From contig CAQOGY010000007.1 of assembly GCA_948847595.1 (NCBI GenBank), forward strand, positions 62,001-126,000: DNA of 64,000 nt, read 5' to 3'. This document shows, one piece after another, positions 1 through 9,760 of this stretch (position 1 is the stretch's first letter; each line of letters starts with the position of its first letter). The notes under the pieces are model-generated. The model was not told the origin of the DNA, did not search any database, and worked only from the letters and a program-made list of their open reading frames with translations. The position numbers and the translations under genes are program-made. The stretch comes from an uncultured Bacteroides sp. GTDB taxonomy: Bacteria > Bacteroidota > Bacteroidia > Bacteroidales > Bacteroidaceae.

Positions 1-46
1 GGGTATCTTGCTTTGGCTACTGACCATTTTAACTTACTAAAAGAAT

Positions 47-1213
47 ATGGCTGAATCGAATTTTGTTGATTACGTAAAGATATACTGTCGCTCGGGTAAG
101 GGCGGAAGAGGCTCTACGCACATGAGGCGCGAGAAATATTGTCCTAACGGAGGGCCCGACGGGGGCGATGGCGGAAGAGGAGGTCATATCATCCTGCGCG
201 GTAACCGTAACTACTGGACATTGCTTCACCTGAAGTATGACCGTCACGCAATGGCAGGCCATGGCGAATCGGGAAGTAAAGGACGCAGCTTCGGAAAAGA
301 CGGCGCGGATAAAATAATAGAAGTACCCTGCGGAACGGTGGTCTATAATGCCGAAACCGGAGAGTATCTTTGTGATGTGACGGAAGACGGACAGGAAGTG
401 ATCTTGCTCAAAGGCGGTCGCGGCGGTCAGGGTAACAGCCATTTCAAAACGGCAACCCGTCAGGCTCCGCGTTTTGCACAGCCGGGAGAACCGATGCAGG
501 AAATGACCGTTATCATGGAGTTGAAGCTGCTTGCCGATGTCGGCCTGGTAGGTTTCCCAAATGCGGGAAAGTCTACATTGCTTTCTTCCATTTCGGCGGC
601 AAAACCGAAAATAGCCGATTATCCGTTTACTACTCTAGAACCGAATTTAGGTATCGTTTCCTATCACGGCGGAAAATCTTTCGTGATGGCGGATATACCG
701 GGAATTATTGAGGGAGCCAGCCAGGGTAAAGGCTTGGGACTGCGTTTCCTGCGTCATATCGAACGTAACTCATTACTGCTGTTCATGGTTCCGGCAGACA
801 GCGACGATATTCGTAAAGAATACGATATCCTGCTGAACGAACTGCGTACCTTCAATCCTGAAATGCTGGACAAACAACGTGTGCTGGCTATCACCAAGAG
901 CGATATGCTCGACCAGGAATTGATGGACGAGATTGAACCTACATTGCCGGAAGGCATACCTCATATATTCATATCTTCTGTTTCCGGTTTGGGAATCTCC
1001 GAGTTGAAAGATATCCTGTGGGCGGAGCTGAACAAGGAAAGTAACAAGATAGAAGCAATCGTTCACCGTCCGAAGGACGTGACCCGCCTGCAACAGGAAC
1101 TCAAGGACATGGGCGAAGATGAAGACATCGACTATGAATATGACGACGATGTTGACAGTGATGACGATGATTTCGACTATGAATACGAAGAAGAAGATTG
1201 GGAAGATAAATGA
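47..1213 (+). CDS. obg: Obg-family GTPase
   Basis: This is the conserved ribosome-associated GTPase involved in 50S maturation and stress control. Residues 1-158 form the glycine-rich Obg fold. The G domain follows, with P-loop GFPNAGKST at about 169-177, switch motif DIPGIIEGA and specificity motif TKSD. The last 40 residues are an extremely acidic tail of Asp, Glu and Tyr, usual for Obg in this phylum although its exact sequence varies. The 388 aa length is normal. Its stop overlaps the start of the next gene as ATGA, so the two are probably translationally coupled. The 46 bases before it hold no feature I can name. Confidence 0.96.
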   Translation: MAESNFVDYVKIYCRSGKGGRGSTHMRREKYCPNGGPDGGDGGRGGHIILRGNRNYWTLLHLKYDRHAMAGHGESGSKGRSFGKDGADKIIEVPCGTVVYNAETGEYLCDVTEDGQEVILLKGGRGGQGNSHFKTATRQAPRFAQPGEPMQEMTVIMELKLLADVGLVGFPNAGKSTLLSSISAAKPKIADYPFTTLEPNLGIVSYHGGKSFVMADIPGIIEGASQGKGLGLRFLRHIERNSLLLFMVPADSDDIRKEYDILLNELRTFNPEMLDKQRVLAITKSDMLDQELMDEIEPTLPEGIPHIFISSVSGLGISELKDILWAELNKESNKIEAIVHRPKDVTRLQQELKDMGEDEDIDYEYDDDVDSDDDDFDYEYEEEDWEDK

Positions 1214-2025
1214 TTTCACTCACTAAAGACAAGGTGCTGATGGGGTATGAGCTGCTGAAAGCGTACCCCGAAGTAGCTCATTTCGTCACTACACGTCATG
1301 GCGGTATCAGTGGAGGGACGTATGCCTCGTTCAATTGCTCGCCTTATACGAATGACTCGTGTATGAACGTCAATCACAATCAGTTTGTGCTATTCCAACA
1401 TATGGAACATCAGATTAGGGAATTGTTTATTCCGGAACAGATACATGGTTGCGATAGTCTGATAATCGATGAATCTTTTCTAAGGAATAATTCGTTGGAA
1501 ACGAGACGGGCTCTTTTGGCAGGAATGGACGCATTGATTACCGATGTGCCCGGATTCTGTATCTGTGTCACGACTGCGGATTGCGTGCCTGTACTGCTGT
1601 ACGACAGAAAGCACCGGGTGGTAGCCGCCGTCCATGCCGGATGGAAAGGGACAGTGAAGCGTATTGTCAGCTATGTGATGCGGCTTATGAAACGGAATTT
1701 CGATACGCGGGGTGAAGATTTGGTAGCCTGCATCGGTCCGAGCATTTCGCTTGAATCCTTTGAAGTGGGCAATGAGGTTTATGAAATCTTTGAAGAAAAC
1801 GGCTTCGATATGTCTGCCATCTCTATTAAAAAGAAGGAGACAGGCAAATATCATATCGACTTGTGGGAAGCCAACCGGATTGAACTGCTTGATGCGGGAG
1901 TTCCTGCCGGGCAGATTGAAGTGGCGGGTATTTGCACCTATATTCATCATGATGAATTCTTTTCGGCACGCAGGCTGGGTATTAATTCCGGTCGCATATT
2001 GTCGGGAATCATGATTAGAAAGTAA
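1210..2025 (+). CDS. YfiH/PgeF-family (LACC1-like) multicopper-fold purine/peptidoglycan-editing protein
   Basis: This 271 aa protein belongs to the YfiH/DUF152 family, often labelled polyphenol oxidase and, for characterised members, linked to purine nucleoside processing or peptidoglycan editing. Family signatures are visible: [10 protein letters not shown] near the N-terminus, [11 protein letters not shown], then [13 protein letters not shown] and CIGPSIS. Together these supply the conserved Cys/His metal-site residues. The ATG overlaps the obg stop codon. The family assignment is firm; the physiological substrate cannot be read from sequence. Confidence 0.9.
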   Translation: MISLTKDKVLMGYELLKAYPEVAHFVTTRHGGISGGTYASFNCSPYTNDSCMNVNHNQFVLFQHMEHQIRELFIPEQIHGCDSLIIDESFLRNNSLETRRALLAGMDALITDVPGFCICVTTADCVPVLLYDRKHRVVAAVHAGWKGTVKRIVSYVMRLMKRNFDTRGEDLVACIGPSISLESFEVGNEVYEIFEENGFDMSAISIKKKETGKYHIDLWEANRIELLDAGVPAGQIEVAGICTYIHHDEFFSARRLGINSGRILSGIMIRK

Positions 2026-2082
2026 GATTCGATGTCTGCAACCCTTGTTCTTTTGACGCCGGTAATTAGTTTATGACAAGTT

Positions 2083-2748
2083 ATGTTTGAAATAAAAGTA
2101 TCTCAGGAAATAAAGAATGCCTGCCCGGTTTTTGCCGGAGCAGCCGTATATGCGGCAGTGAAGAACACCGCTTACTGCGAAGGTCTTTGGAAGGAAATCA
2201 ATGCTTTCACCGGACAACTGACTACCACCACACAAATGGAAGACATTAAACGTCAGCCGGTGATTGCGGCCACCCGCGAAGCCTACAAGCGTTGCGGGAA
2301 AGACCCGGGACGTTACCGCCCGTCGGCAGAGGCTTTGCGCCGCCGCCTGATGCGTGGAATTCCTTTATATCAGATTGATACGTTGGTAGACCTTATCAAT
2401 CTGGTGTCTCTCCGCACAGGACACTCTATCGGCGGTTTCGATGCCGATAAGATACAAGGCACGCATCTCGAACTTGGTATCGGCAAAGCGGAAGAACCTT
2501 TCGAAGGTATCGGACGCGGAATCTTGAATATCGAAGGACTGCCCGTCTATCGTGATTCTTTTGGCGGCATCGGAACGCCTACAAGCGACCATGAACGTAC
2601 GAAGATGGATATCGGAACGACTCATATTCTTGCTATCGTCAACGGTTACAATGGAAAAGAAGGTTTGAAGGAAGCTGCTGAAATGATTCAGTCCTTGTTG
2701 AGGGACTATGCGGAATCGGATGGCGGTGAACTTTTATTCTTCGAATAA
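2083..2748 (+). CDS. B3/B4 domain-containing protein (PheRS beta-like editing fold)
   Basis: This 221 aa soluble protein consists essentially of one B3/B4 domain, the module used by phenylalanyl-tRNA synthetase beta for tRNA recognition and editing. Recognisable segments are RYRPSAEALRRR, LVDLINLVSLRTGHSIGGFD and the C-terminal GTTHILAIVNGYNG. There is no signal peptide or membrane segment. It follows the YfiH gene by 57 bp in the same direction and is probably in the same transcript. Stand-alone members may act on misacylated tRNA or free aminoacyl species, but that is inference. Confidence 0.8.
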   Translation: MFEIKVSQEIKNACPVFAGAAVYAAVKNTAYCEGLWKEINAFTGQLTTTTQMEDIKRQPVIAATREAYKRCGKDPGRYRPSAEALRRRLMRGIPLYQIDTLVDLINLVSLRTGHSIGGFDADKIQGTHLELGIGKAEEPFEGIGRGILNIEGLPVYRDSFGGIGTPTSDHERTKMDIGTTHILAIVNGYNGKEGLKEAAEMIQSLLRDYAESDGGELLFFE

Positions 2749-2782
2749 TCAGCTCTGCCTGAGCTGCAAAAAGAAAAAATAC

Positions 2783-3421
2783 ATGAAGAACATACTTATT
2801 TCACTTACAGTTTTATTATTGCCTGTTATCATCAACGCGCAGAATAAATCTCCTTTTTCTGCCAGGGAGATAAAAGATGTCCGGGTGGCTACTCCCGGAT
2901 TATTTGCTAAAAGCAATCATCTTTACTTGCATCTGGATTCTTTGCAGGAACATGAATATGCCTTTCCATTGCCCGGAGGTAAAGTAATCTCTGCCTACGG
3001 AACTCGTGGGGGACATTCGGGCGCAGATATCAAGACTTGCGCGAAAGATACGATTCGTGCTGCTTTCGACGGCATAGTGCGTATGTCCAAACCCTATTAT
3101 GCGTATGGAAACCTGGTTGTCATACGCCACCCCAACGGACTGGAAACTCTTTACAGCCATAACTTCAAGAACCTCGTCCAAAGCGGCGATACCGTAAAAG
3201 CCGGACAGCCTGTCGGACTGACGGGACGTACCGGCCGTGCCACGACGGAGCATCTACACTTCGAAACCCGTATCAACGGACAGCACTTCAACCCGAACCT
3301 TATCTTCGATATGAAGGAAAAGACCTTGCGTAAAGGATGCGTCAAGTGTACGAAAAACGGGAATGGGATTGTAGTGAAAACACACATACCCGATAATCGC
3401 GTTGCACAGAATAAAAAGTAA
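2783..3421 (+). CDS. secreted M23-family metallopeptidase
   Basis: This is a 212 aa LytM/M23 endopeptidase-type protein, probably acting on peptidoglycan cross-links in the periplasm. The start at 2783 (MKNILIS) is chosen because it opens directly into a signal peptide ending near INAQ; a longer frame from 2708 would place 25 charged residues in front and overlap the previous gene. The M23 zinc motifs are intact: HSGAD (HxxxD) and the later HLHFE (HxH), with the SHNFKNLVQSGDTVKAGQ segment between them. With all zinc ligands present it should be catalytically competent. Confidence 0.88.
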   Translation: MKNILISLTVLLLPVIINAQNKSPFSAREIKDVRVATPGLFAKSNHLYLHLDSLQEHEYAFPLPGGKVISAYGTRGGHSGADIKTCAKDTIRAAFDGIVRMSKPYYAYGNLVVIRHPNGLETLYSHNFKNLVQSGDTVKAGQPVGLTGRTGRATTEHLHFETRINGQHFNPNLIFDMKEKTLRKGCVKCTKNGNGIVVKTHIPDNRVAQNKK

Positions 3422-3516
3422 CATCTATATTCGATAAACTTGCAATTTTTGATTAATTTGCATTTCTTTGTGTGATTGTTCAAACACTAATAACTAACCC
3501 CCATATATGACTACTT

Positions 3517-5739
3517 ATGAAGAACAACAAGATTTATTTTTTAGGAGCTTGTCTTCTGTGCGTTACAACCGTATTCTCACAAAATATTAATTTACAACCT
3601 GTTCCCCAACAATTTACTGTTCAGGATAAGAATATAGACTTACCTTCCACCTATCTGCTGACCGGTGAAGAAGAAGCTAATCCTCATGCGGTAAAAGCCC
3701 TGCAAGAATTACTTTCGGACAAACAGAGCGGCAAGAATGGGCTTCGTATTTATATCGGCGAAAAAGACGATAAGAGTGTGCGTAAATACAAACATCTGAT
3801 TCCCAAACACGATGAAGGATACTATCTTGCCATCAATGATAAAGAAATTGTCCTGGCAGGAAATGACGAGCGGGGCACCTACTATGCCTTGCAGACTTTT
3901 GCCCGACTATTGAAAAATGGAAAACTGGCAGAAATAGAAATAAAGGATTATCCTTCCATCCGTAACCGTGGTGTAGTAGAAGGATTCTATGGAACTCCCT
4001 GGAGTCATCAGGCACGTCTTCGCCAATTGAAGTTTTATGGAGAGAATAAGATGAATACTTATATATACGGCCCGAAAGACGATCCGTATCATAGTGCCCC
4101 CAACTGGCGTCTGCCTTATCCTGAAAAGGAAGCTGTGCAGTTGCGGGAACTGGTAAAAGTAGCCGGCGAGAACGAAGTCGATTTTGTATGGGCTATCCAT
4201 CCGGGACAGGACATCAAATGGAACCAGGAAGACCGGGATTTGCTGCTTGCTAAATTTGAGAAGATGTATCAGCTTGGTGTACGTTCGTTTGCCGTATTCT
4301 TTGATGACATTTCGGGCGAAGGGACGAATCCTCAGAAACAAGCGGAACTACTGAACTATATTGATGATAATTTCGTGAAAGTAAAGTCGGACGTGACTCC
4401 CCTTATCATGTGTCCTACGGAATATAACAAAAGCTGGTCTAACCCGAAAGGCAATTATCTCACTACGCTTGGTGAGAAACTGAATCCTTCCATCCAAATA
4501 ATGTGGACAGGCGACCGTGTTGTTTCGGATATTACCCGTGACGGCATCAACTGGATTAACGAACGTATCAAGCGCCCGGCCTATATTTGGTGGAACTTCC
4601 CTGTGTCCGATTATGTACGCGATCATTTGTTGCTCGGACAAGTTTACGGCAATGATACTTCAATAGCCAACGAGATGGCGGGATTTGTCACCAATCCGAT
4701 GGAACATGCGGAAGCATCGAAGATTGCCATTTTCAGTGTAGCAAGTTACGCATGGAATCCGACTAAATACGATACGTGGAAAACATGGAAAGACGCTATC
4801 CGTAACATCCTGCCCGGAGCGGCTGCCGAACTGGAATGTTTTGCCATGCACAATTCCGACCTGGGCCCTAACGGACACGGTTACCGTCGGGAAGAATCTA
4901 TGGATATCCAACCGGCTGTAGAACGTTTCCTCAAGGGTTATGTCAAAGACGGCAGTTATGAAAAGGCCGATTTTGAAACTTTGCAGAATACGTTTGAACG
5001 CATGGAAGAAGCGAGCGATATTCTGCTGACAAATACGGAGAACGAACCGCTTATTAAAGAAATTACTCCCTGGCTATATCAGTTCAAGCTGATGGGAGAA
5101 CTAGGTGAAGAAGTCTTGAAGCTGGTGGTAGCCCAACAACAAGATTCACAACCTTATTTTTTACGTAAATATAATCATGTCAAGTCTTTGCAGCAGCAAA
5201 TGTTCCATACCGATCAGAACTACAATCAGAATCCTTATCAGCCGGGAGTGAAGGTTGCTTCAAAGATTATCAAACCGTTGATTGATGAACTGTTTGTAAC
5301 GGCTGTGAACCGCTATAATCAAAAGACTGGAAGCCAACTGGATGCTACCACAAATTACATGCCCCATAAGTTAGTTAGCAATGTGGAACAGATAAAGAAT
5401 CTGCCATTGCAGGTTAAAGCTAGCCGGATACTTATCTCGCCGTCCAATGAAGTGGTGAGATGGGCAGCGGGAAATACTGTGGAAATAGAACTGGATAATG
5501 TTTATCCCGGAGAAAATATCGACATTAACTTTGGTAAAAAAGAACCCTGCACATGGGGACGTCTTGAAGTTTCCGCAAATGGCAAGGAATGGAAAGCAAT
5601 AGAATTAGCACAGAAGGATGCCCGCCTGAGTGCAAGTCTGCAAAAAACTCCTGTCAAGTTTGTCCGGTTTACTAATATCAGCAATGAAGAGCAACAAGTC
5701 TATTTGCGCCAGTTCATTCTGACTGTTGAAAAGAAATAA
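3517..5739 (+). CDS. GH84 beta-N-acetylglucosaminidase (O-GlcNAcase homologue)
   Basis: This 740 aa secreted family-84 glycoside hydrolase removes terminal beta-GlcNAc by substrate-assisted catalysis. A signal peptide (about residues 1-21, cleavage after VFSQ) precedes a GH20b-like N-terminal domain (about 25-145), the TIM barrel beginning [15 protein letters not shown] (151-165), and a C-terminal helical plus beta-sandwich region. The catalytic pair is Asp263-Asp264 in [10 protein letters not shown]. Subtracting 21 residues gives 242 and 243, the numbering of the structurally studied B. thetaiotaomicron enzyme, which this protein closely resembles from memory. It stands alone, with a terminator after it. 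The likely substrate is host O-GlcNAc or HexNAc-terminated glycans. Confidence 0.95.
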   Translation: MKNNKIYFLGACLLCVTTVFSQNINLQPVPQQFTVQDKNIDLPSTYLLTGEEEANPHAVKALQELLSDKQSGKNGLRIYIGEKDDKSVRKYKHLIPKHDEGYYLAINDKEIVLAGNDERGTYYALQTFARLLKNGKLAEIEIKDYPSIRNRGVVEGFYGTPWSHQARLRQLKFYGENKMNTYIYGPKDDPYHSAPNWRLPYPEKEAVQLRELVKVAGENEVDFVWAIHPGQDIKWNQEDRDLLLAKFEKMYQLGVRSFAVFFDDISGEGTNPQKQAELLNYIDDNFVKVKSDVTPLIMCPTEYNKSWSNPKGNYLTTLGEKLNPSIQIMWTGDRVVSDITRDGINWINERIKRPAYIWWNFPVSDYVRDHLLLGQVYGNDTSIANEMAGFVTNPMEHAEASKIAIFSVASYAWNPTKYDTWKTWKDAIRNILPGAAAELECFAMHNSDLGPNGHGYRREESMDIQPAVERFLKGYVKDGSYEKADFETLQNTFERMEEASDILLTNTENEPLIKEITPWLYQFKLMGELGEEVLKLVVAQQQDSQPYFLRKYNHVKSLQQQMFHTDQNYNQNPYQPGVKVASKIIKPLIDELFVTAVNRYNQKTGSQLDATTNYMPHKLVSNVEQIKNLPLQVKASRILISPSNEVVRWAAGNTVEIELDNVYPGENIDINFGKKEPCTWGRLEVSANGKEWKAIELAQKDARLSASLQKTPVKFVRFTNISNEEQQVYLRQFILTVEKK

Positions 5740-5771
5740 TCCTGTTATATAGAGAGCATTATTAAATAAAA

Positions 5772-5812
5772 AAGCTGTGTCCGGTTTTGAAAAGATTCCG
5801 TTGACACAGCTT
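5772..5812. terminator. bidirectional terminator between convergent genes
   Basis: A 10-bp perfect stem AAGCTGTGTC / GACACAGCTT (5772-5781 and 5803-5812) has A-rich sequence to its left and TTTCTTTTTT to its right. It sits between the GH84 gene (+) and the AraC gene (-) and could stop transcription in both directions. Confidence 0.85.
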
Positions 5813-5841
5813 TCTTTTTTCAATTCTTTCCGAAAAGTATA

Positions 5842-6732
5842 TTACCCTTTTTTCGACTTGCGGTATTCCCGTGGCGACAGTCCCATGATTTTGCTGAATA
5901 GGCGGGAGAAGTAATAAGTGTCTTCTATACCTATCTTATAGCATATCTGGTTAATTTTCATGTCTGTTGTGTCGAGCAGCAGACAGGCTTGTTGTATCTT
6001 TAATAGATTGAAGTAAGTCAGTGGGCTATGCCCCGTTTTCTTTTTGAACAACATGGAGAAATGGGAAGGGGAATACCCGATTTGGTCGGCTATATCCTGC
6101 AAGGTGAGATGTTTCTCCATGTTTTCTTTCATATAATGAATCGCCAGTTCGCTTACATTTTCGTCTTCCTGCGAATCATTGTTTGCGGCGTTGCGGTATT
6201 GCTGTATATATCGTAATGTTCCCAGGTAGAAGTGGAACATGGAGAATGCATAGCGCAAGTTTTCATTGCTATATCCATTCTTCAGTGTGTTAAATATTTC
6301 TTCGAACAGGTTAATCCGGGTACTGATACGCGAATGTAGTTCGGGCTGGATATCCATCGGTCTGCCGGCTTCCTGTGCATAAAACGGTGCAAGGATACCT
6401 TTGAAGTGTATCCAGTAAATAGTCCATGGACACGATTTGTCGGAAGCATAGGCATGAGGAACTCCCGCAGGGAGAATAAAATATTGGTTGGCGGATACCG
6501 TATATTCCTGTTCGCCGATGCGGTACCATCCGGCTCCGTCTATACAATAGATAAATACATATTGGTTAATGGGCTCTTTCCGTTCCCGAAAATGATGTTT
6601 GGCTTTCGGATAATATCCGATGTCGGTGATGTGTAGCATGGAAGTAAGAGGATCTTCTTCCATTTTGTCAACGATAATGCGGGGAAGCACTAAAGCTCTT
6701 TCCCCGGTAAATCCATCTTTCAACTTTACCAT
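5842..6732 (-). CDS. AraC-family transcriptional regulator
   Basis: This is a 296 aa one-component regulator. The N-terminal half is a cupin-type AraC ligand-binding domain (YVFIYCIDGAGWYRIGEQEYTVSANQYFILPAGVPHAY). The C-terminal 100 residues hold the two helix-turn-helix motifs (LTLQDIADQIGYSPSHFSMLFKKKTGHSP and the closing IGIEDTYYFSRLFSKIMGLSPREYR). I chose the ATG at 6732 (MVKLKDGF); the longer frame to 6804 adds an unlikely leader. It is divergent from the GH2 gene and is the obvious candidate regulator of the GH2-MFS-DUF5107 cluster. The ligand is unknown but presumably a sugar. Confidence 0.92.
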   Translation of the reverse strand: MVKLKDGFTGERALVLPRIIVDKMEEDPLTSMLHITDIGYYPKAKHHFRERKEPINQYVFIYCIDGAGWYRIGEQEYTVSANQYFILPAGVPHAYASDKSCPWTIYWIHFKGILAPFYAQEAGRPMDIQPELHSRISTRINLFEEIFNTLKNGYSNENLRYAFSMFHFYLGTLRYIQQYRNAANNDSQEDENVSELAIHYMKENMEKHLTLQDIADQIGYSPSHFSMLFKKKTGHSPLTYFNLLKIQQACLLLDTTDMKINQICYKIGIEDTYYFSRLFSKIMGLSPREYRKSKKG

Positions 6733-6843
6733 AATCTCATAGTATTTGATTCGACTGTTCTGCGCAAATATATAACAATGTATGTTATCTGTCAAATAAT
6801 ACATTAAAAATAAGATTGTCCATCTTTATAAAATGAAATTCTA

Positions 6844-6874
6844 TTTTTTGTCTACTCAACCACTCCTATCTTTG
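6844..6874 (+). promoter_or_regulatory. Bacteroides-type promoter for GH2 gene
   Basis: TTTTTTG at 6844-6850 (-33-like) is followed after 16 bp by TATCTTTG at 6867-6874, a match to the Bacteroides -7 consensus TAnnTTTG. The start codon lies 30 bp downstream. Confidence 0.7.
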
Positions 6875-6903
6875 CAATATTAATTAATCAATCTTCTAAT
6901 GGT

Positions 6904-9720
6904 ATGAAAAGTTATAATATGAAATCTTTCTTGTTTATAGTATTATTAGGAATTTCCAGTATTTCTACTGCCCAAAGTTTGTTGGACTTGAGTGGAAACT
7001 GGGGATTGGCTTTAGATAGTATGAATGTGGGAGAAAAAGAAGAATGGTATCTGAAATCCTTCTCTGAGAGTATAAGCCTGCCCGGAACTACGGACTTGGC
7101 TCAAAAGGGGAATCCCAACCAGCTTGTCCCCAAGCTGGAAAAACCGCAGTTGCTTCGTCTGACTCGTAAGAACTCTTATGTAGGAGTTGCCTGGTATAAC
7201 CGTGAGATTGATATTCCCAAAAGTATGGCGGGACAACCGTTGGAGTTCTCTTTCGAAAGGGTTCTGTGGCAGAGCCGCCTGTGGATTGACGGAGAAGAAG
7301 TGGCGGGTGCGCAGGAAAGCTTGATTGCTCCCCACCGGTTTGTCTTACCGAAAGGTCTGCCGGCAGGTAAACATATGATAACTTTGCGTATTGACAATCG
7401 AAAGCGATATGATATTTCTGCGAACGACTTGGCGCATGCCTATACCAATGACACTCAGATTATGTGGAATGGAGTGTTGGGTAAAATGAAACTGACCACC
7501 CGGCAGAAAATCAGTATTGAGCATGTGAATGTTTATCCTGATGTCAGGAACGGGAAGATACGCGTGGCTGTTGCCTTGGAGAATAGCGGACACAAACCGG
7601 AGAAAGTGAAACTTACTTTGCAGGTCGGGCAACCCACTGTTGGACAGAAATTTGAAGAAAAAGAATTTCAGGTTACACTGAAAGGAGGCAGGCAGAAGCT
7701 TGAATATGACTGTCAGTTGGGTATGGATATAAAGAAATGGAATGAGTTTACTCCTGAGTTATATAACTTGTCTGTTGTTTGCCGTTTTGACAGGAAGAAA
7801 ACCGAACGGAAAGATGTTTCTTTCGGGATGCGTGAGATAGATAACGGTCAAGGTATCCTGACAATCAACGGCAATCGAATTTTCCTGCGCGGAACATTGG
7901 AATGTTGCATTTTTCCTCTGACGGGCACTCCGCCGATGACTGAAGAAGGTTGGATGAAAGTCTTTACTACGGCTAAGGAGTGGGGACTGAACCATTTGAG
8001 ATTTCACTCCTGGTGTCCGCCGGAAGCGGCATTTAGTGTTGCGGACAAGTTAGGCTTCTATTTGCAGGTGGAACTACCGAACTGGTCTTATACTATCGGC
8101 AAGGATGAGGCTATGACCAAGTTTCTTTATGACGAATTTGACCGGATTATCGAAACCTATGGAAATCATCCGTCATTTTGTATGATGAGTGTCGGTAATG
8201 AGCTTCAGTATGACTTTAAACTGCTGAATGACATGGTCAGATACATGAAAGGGCGAGATAGCAGGCGCTTATACACAACTTCTACTTTTACTTTTGAAAA
8301 AGGACATGGAGCGAAACCGGAGCCGGAAGATGACTTCTTTGTTACGCAATGGACGGATAAAGGCTGGGTGAGGGGACAAGGTATTTTCGACCAAGAGCCG
8401 CCTTGTTTCTATAAAGATTACAGTGCTGCCATGCAGGATATGAATGTGCCTCTTATCTCTCACGAGATTGGGCAGTATGCGGTGTTTCCGGATCTGAAAG
8501 AAATAGAAAAATACACGGGAGTATTGGAACCTCTGAATTTTAAGGCTGTTAAACAGGATTTGCAGAGGAAAGGATTATATTCGAAAGCGGGAGACTTTTT
8601 GGAAGCATCGGGAAAATTGGCGGTCTTGTTATACAAGGAAGAGATAGAAAGAGCGATGAAGACTAAAAAGTTCAGTGGTTTTCAGTTGTTGGATTTGCAT
8701 GACTTCCCGGGGCAGGGAACTGCATTGGTCGGACTTTTAGATGCTTTCTGGGATTCAAAAGGGCTGATTGAACCATCTGTTTTCAGGCAGTTCTGTGCGC
8801 CGGTTGTTCCGCTGGCTCGTTTCGCCAAAGCCACTTATTCGGGAGATGAGACATTCGCTGCATCTATTGAAGTTGCCAATTATTCGGATACGGCTATCGA
8901 CAATAAACGGATATTGTGGCAGTTGGTCGATGAAGCAGGGACGCAAATTTCAAACGGCAGACTGGATGTTGAAAGTATATCCAAAGGAAACGTGACACAA
9001 TGCGGGGACATTCGTGCTGAACTTAAAAGTGTGCGTAAAGCTTCAAGGTTGTATTTCACAGTATCCATCGAAGGCACTCAATGGAAAAATACATGGTCGG
9101 TTTGGGTATATCCTCATATCGAGTCATTGAATGTCGGAGATGTCCTGCTGACGCAGAATGTAGAAGAAGCTCTGGCAGCATTAAATCAAGGAAGAAAAGT
9201 ATTGCTTTCTCCCAAAGTAAATTATCTGAAAGGATTGGAAGGGAAATTTCTTCCCGTCTTCTGGAGTCCTGTTCATTTTCCAAAGCAGGCAGGAACAATG
9301 GGACTTCTGTGCAATCCTCGGCATGCAGCTTTGCGACACTTCCCTACGGAAATGCATAGTAACTGGCAATGGTGGAATTTGGTGAAAAGATCGAAGGTGC
9401 TCGTTGCCGATTCGTTGCCACCGGTTGAGCCGATTGTGGAATCTGTTGATAATTTTACGAATAACAGAAAGCTGGTGTCTGTCTTTGAAACCAGATGTGG
9501 AAAGGGCAAACTGATAGTGAGTGCTATGGATATTCTTTCCGAGGGAAGTGACAAGCCTGAAATACAACAGATGCTTTACAGTCTGGTTACATATATGAAT
9601 TCAGAAAGTTTTGCTCCCCGGACGGTGCTTGGTGAGAATGATATCAGAAGCCTGATACTAAAGAATGAAGGTGAAGTAATAGAAACAAAAGCGACGTCCA
9701 TTTATAGGGGATTGGACTAG
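6904..9720 (+). CDS. GH2-family glycoside hydrolase, secreted
   Basis: This 938 aa protein has a signal peptide (to about STAQ24), then the GH2 sugar-binding jelly roll (about 60-200), immunoglobulin-like linker (about 205-310) and TIM barrel from about 312. The acid/base is Glu433 in SVGNELQYD and the nucleophile is probably Glu521 in ISHEIGQYAVFPD. About 290 extra C-terminal residues are beta-rich. GH2 includes beta-galactosidase, beta-glucuronidase and beta-mannosidase; I cannot choose between them. ATGs at 6904 and 6919 are both possible; 6904 is favoured because the identical start context MKSYN begins the next gene. The first gene of an apparent sugar operon. Confidence 0.9.
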   Translation: MKSYNMKSFLFIVLLGISSISTAQSLLDLSGNWGLALDSMNVGEKEEWYLKSFSESISLPGTTDLAQKGNPNQLVPKLEKPQLLRLTRKNSYVGVAWYNREIDIPKSMAGQPLEFSFERVLWQSRLWIDGEEVAGAQESLIAPHRFVLPKGLPAGKHMITLRIDNRKRYDISANDLAHAYTNDTQIMWNGVLGKMKLTTRQKISIEHVNVYPDVRNGKIRVAVALENSGHKPEKVKLTLQVGQPTVGQKFEEKEFQVTLKGGRQKLEYDCQLGMDIKKWNEFTPELYNLSVVCRFDRKKTERKDVSFGMREIDNGQGILTINGNRIFLRGTLECCIFPLTGTPPMTEEGWMKVFTTAKEWGLNHLRFHSWCPPEAAFSVADKLGFYLQVELPNWSYTIGKDEAMTKFLYDEFDRIIETYGNHPSFCMMSVGNELQYDFKLLNDMVRYMKGRDSRRLYTTSTFTFEKGHGAKPEPEDDFFVTQWTDKGWVRGQGIFDQEPPCFYKDYSAAMQDMNVPLISHEIGQYAVFPDLKEIEKYTGVLEPLNFKAVKQDLQRKGLYSKAGDFLEASGKLAVLLYKEEIERAMKTKKFSGFQLLDLHDFPGQGTALVGLLDAFWDSKGLIEPSVFRQFCAPVVPLARFAKATYSGDETFAASIEVANYSDTAIDNKRILWQLVDEAGTQISNGRLDVESISKGNVTQCGDIRAELKSVRKASRLYFTVSIEGTQWKNTWSVWVYPHIESLNVGDVLLTQNVEEALAALNQGRKVLLSPKVNYLKGLEGKFLPVFWSPVHFPKQAGTMGLLCNPRHAALRHFPTEMHSNWQWWNLVKRSKVLVADSLPPVEPIVESVDNFTNNRKLVSVFETRCGKGKLIVSAMDILSEGSDKPEIQQMLYSLVTYMNSESFAPRTVLGENDIRSLILKNEGEVIETKATSIYRGLD

Positions 9721-9760
9721 AAACAAAGGAATGTCGGGTGTTAATTAATCTTCTTATGAT